Positions 44,703-46,562 of a stretch of DNA of 46,562 nucleotides are shown here, in pieces. Both the position numbers and the translations under genes were made by a program. Each line of letters opens with the position of its first letter. The first letter of the stretch is position 1. The stretch lies in contig JAGYMQ010000096.1 of assembly GCA_018400535.1 (NCBI GenBank), positions 1 through 46,562 on the forward strand, read 5' to 3'. The notes under the pieces were generated by a model. It saw only the letters and a list, made by a program, of their open reading frames with translations, made no database searches and was not told the DNA's origin. This DNA is from Candidatus Cloacimonadota bacterium. GTDB taxonomy: Bacteria; Cloacimonadota; Cloacimonadia; Cloacimonadales; TCS61.

Positions 44703-46049
44703 TTATTTTTCCAATGATTCCAGTTTTTTATCTACTTTTGTGATGATCGGACAAGAGATATTTTCGCGATCGGTGATCTTCAACATGATCAATTCATCAT
44801 TTTTATGTTCTTCATAAATCTTTTCCAGATCATCAAGATCATTGATTTCTACCACATGATTATCTACAACGATACCCAAAATGACAAAGCTGTTTCTGAA
44901 CCCGGTATAGCCAAAATCAGAATCAGCTTCAACGATTTCCAATTGCCCTTTTTTCACAGACTCGAAATAGGAATTATTGAAGATAATTTTTTCGGTCAAT
45001 TCTTTTACTATGAAGCCCCAATTATCACAATCAAAACCTTTGCGGATCATTCTTTTTGGTTCTTTGATGACAGGAAACTCGATTTTATGTGTTTTGCCAA
45101 AGCGCCAAATGGTCAAAGTTGCTTTTGATCCAATCTCACATTTATTCAAATATCTTCGATAATTGATCGCCGCATCGTCAATATGTCCACTCAATTCTTG
45201 TTCATTAACCGCAATGATGATATCTCCTGGAATAAGATCAGAATTTGCAGCTGGAGATTTGTACATAAGTTCTTCAAATAAAATTCCAGTCAAACTATCA
45301 TTTTGAAAAAATTTGCGGTGATCTTTTGTGATCGTGTCGAATTTAATGCCAAAATAGGGTTTGACAACATCACCTTTTTTCATCTTTTCAATACTTTCAA
45401 GAACAACATCCACGGGAATGGAAAAGGCAAAATCGTTTGCTTTATTGTTGATGCCAATCACTTCACCGTTCATATTGATCAGAGGACCACCACTGTTTCC
45501 GTGCGTGATATTTAGATCGCTTTGGATAAAAGGATTGATTTCATAAGTCAATAGATCTCGTTTAACTTTGCTGATCAAACCGAAACTAATCGTTTTTTCC
45601 AGGCCATAGGGATCGCCGATCGCCAGAACGAATTGTCCAGCTTGAACATCATGGATTTTTCCCCAGCGTATTTTTTTTACTTCATAAGGAATTGAATCGA
45701 CTTTCAGCAGCGCCAGATCGTTCATTTCATCAGATCCAACCAAAGTTGCTTCGACAGCTTTGACCGAATCACTAAATGTCACTTCGATCTTTTTTATATT
45801 TGTCTTATCTGAAATATGGTAATTCGTGATGATGTAATTTTGATCTCCTAAGATCAATCCACAGCCGCTAACTTTGTCACTTGATCTAAAATAGTTATGA
45901 ATTTCCTCTTTCAATTCCACTTCAATCTGGACAACATTTGGAGAAATCTCATCTGATATTTTTAAAATTCGTTGTTCCATTTCAAAAATAAAATCTGCAA
46001 ATAGGTCAATTCCTAACAATAAAAAGCCAAGGACCAATGTTTTTTTCAT
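44703..46049 (-). CDS. HtrA/Deg-like serine protease with PDZ domain
   Basis: A 448-residue protein with a signal peptide (about 1-18) and a trypsin-like domain whose catalytic triad is recognisable: H78 (IITNYHIS), D111 (MNDLALLKVD) and S186 (THGNSGGPLIN). A PDZ domain lies at about 232-325 (SPAANSDLIPGDIIIAVNE), followed by a C-terminal region of about 110 residues without a clear second PDZ match. HtrA proteases degrade or chaperone misfolded periplasmic proteins. AAAGGGAAA precedes the ATG at 46049. Confidence 0.9.
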   Translation of the reverse strand: MKKTLVLGFLLLGIDLFADFIFEMEQRILKISDEISPNVVQIEVELKEEIHNYFRSSDKVSGCGLILGDQNYIITNYHISDKTNIKKIEVTFSDSVKAVEATLVGSDEMNDLALLKVDSIPYEVKKIRWGKIHDVQAGQFVLAIGDPYGLEKTISFGLISKVKRDLLTYEINPFIQSDLNITHGNSGGPLINMNGEVIGINNKANDFAFSIPVDVVLESIEKMKKGDVVKPYFGIKFDTITKDHRKFFQNDSLTGILFEELMYKSPAANSDLIPGDIIIAVNEQELSGHIDDAAINYRRYLNKCEIGSKATLTIWRFGKTHKIEFPVIKEPKRMIRKGFDCDNWGFIVKELTEKIIFNNSYFESVKKGQLEIVEADSDFGYTGFRNSFVILGIVVDNHVVEINDLDDLEKIYEEHKNDELIMLKITDRENISCPIITKVDKKLESLEK

Positions 46050-46234
46050 AATAATTTCCCTTTATAAATTTTTTGATGTTTGTTGAAATTATCAGGCAAT
46101 AAGGTCAAGTTTTTTCCCTAAATTCTCGAAATCTTGTTTGAAACTGGTAATCGGTTAAATGCAAATTCTTTTAGCTCATCTTTTTTATGATATAATATTC
46201 GATATTTCTGACAATTATAAACTATACTTTCGTG

Positions 46235-46270
46235 AAAAAAAACTTCCGAAGTTTTGAAACTCCGGAAGTT
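46235..46270 (-). terminator. Terminator of the right-edge sorting-domain gene
   Basis: AACTTCCG-A-AGTTT (46241-46254) pairs with AAACT-C-CGGAAGTT (46257-46270); on the minus strand a T run (46242-46235) follows. It lies 20 nt past the stop of the partial gene. It is nearly the same as the hairpin at 21133-21165. Confidence 0.88.
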
Positions 46271-46289
46271 ATTATGCTTAAAAACAGTT

Positions 46290-46562
46290 TTATTTTAGAA
46301 GCAGACATTTCTGTCTGGCAGCTGCTTTCCCATCAATTTCCAATTGGTAGAAATAAACTCCCGAACTGACCGTTCGATGATTTTCATCTCGTCCATTCCA
46401 GGTTATGGAGTACATTACCTGCGATGATGCAGCATCGACACAGTCGATGCACTCCAAAGTTTTTACCTTTTGTCCTTTCGCATTATAAATAATTATTTCT
46501 GTGTTCTCAGTGCTTTCCGTGGGGAGAGAAAAAGATATAGTTGTTGATGGATTGAAAGGATT
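46290..46562 (-). CDS. C-terminal fragment of a secreted protein: sorting domain (cut by window edge)
   Basis: Only the last 90 residues and the stop codon are in the window; the frame is open to base 46562. It begins at NPFNPSTTISF and ends AARQKCLLLK, a complete enough type IX-type/FlgD-like sorting domain. It has the same CIDCVDA insert and the SSGVYFYQL motif as the propeller protein at 5423, and resembles it more than it does the two C25 proteins. The upstream part is outside this window, so its function is unknown. Confidence 0.87.
   Translation of the reverse strand, partial: NPFNPSTTISFSLPTESTENTEIIIYNAKGQKVKTLECIDCVDAASSQVMYSITWNGRDENHRTVSSGVYFYQLEIDGKAAARQKCLLLK
46432..46450. repeat. 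Palindrome inside a sorting-domain coding sequence (copy B)
   Basis: GCATCGA (46432-46438), 5-nt loop CACAG and TCGATGC (46444-46450), the reverse-strand equivalent of the palindrome at 6948-6966. It encodes CIDCVDA in the minus frame. Confidence 0.75.

Overview
The window looks like a Gram-negative, anaerobe-type bacterium of the FCB superphylum, most likely a Cloacimonadota-like lineage. This is an inference from three things. The DNA is AT-rich. Several secreted proteins end in a type IX-style sorting/FlgD-like domain with an NPFNPxT motif. Many large surface proteins carry CARDB, PKD, dockerin and cohesin modules. No rRNA, tRNA or CRISPR array was recognised. Both ends cut through genes for secreted or surface proteins.

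Layout. (1) 1-7105: a giant multi-domain surface protein truncated at its N-terminus by the window edge, a strong terminator, then a seven-repeat beta-propeller protein with a sorting domain. (2) 7226-13699: a signalling island with a REC-PAS-PAS-PAS-PocR protein lacking any output domain, a sensor histidine kinase with a periplasmic solute-binding-type sensor, and a small Rcp1-type response regulator. A REP-associated tyrosine transposase (RAYT) sits among them, with a direct repeat on each side and many palindromes in the gaps. (3) 13847-19032: mnmA-wecB, then HD-domain hydrolase, lipoprotein and PilT-like ATPase. (4) 19081-21086: an IS1634-like insertion sequence. (5) 36078-21164 on the minus strand: a tight eight-gene run with two gingipain-family (C25) proteins, a cohesin lipoprotein, PgsB, PgsC, PgsW, an exported protein of unknown type and an outer-membrane beta-barrel. 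(6) 38774-36215: a solute-binding lipoprotein and two transporters. (7) 40072-38828: ornithine aminotransferase, divergent from a plus-strand run of GT2, surE, pcm and a PF06695 membrane protein. (8) 46049-43001: an HtrA-like protease, a PP-loop ATPase and an MBL hydrolase on the minus strand. At the right edge is the last 90 residues of another sorting-domain protein.

The most interesting region is the minus-strand run 36078-21164. Poly-gamma-glutamate synthesis genes are tied, with 1-4 nt gaps or overlaps, to an exported protein and a barrel that could carry the polymer through the periplasm and outer membrane. The same run encodes a dockerin-bearing C25 protein immediately followed by a cohesin lipoprotein, which suggests a secreted protein docked to a lipid-anchored receptor. 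Both C25 proteins keep the catalytic Cys position but have Trp or Tyr where the catalytic His is expected, so they may be binding or structural proteins and not proteases.

Other points are a 7-bp palindrome encoding a Cys-containing insert in two of the four sorting domains, a RAYT whose C-terminal tail is encoded by its own REP palindromes, and two nearly identical terminators 25 kb apart.
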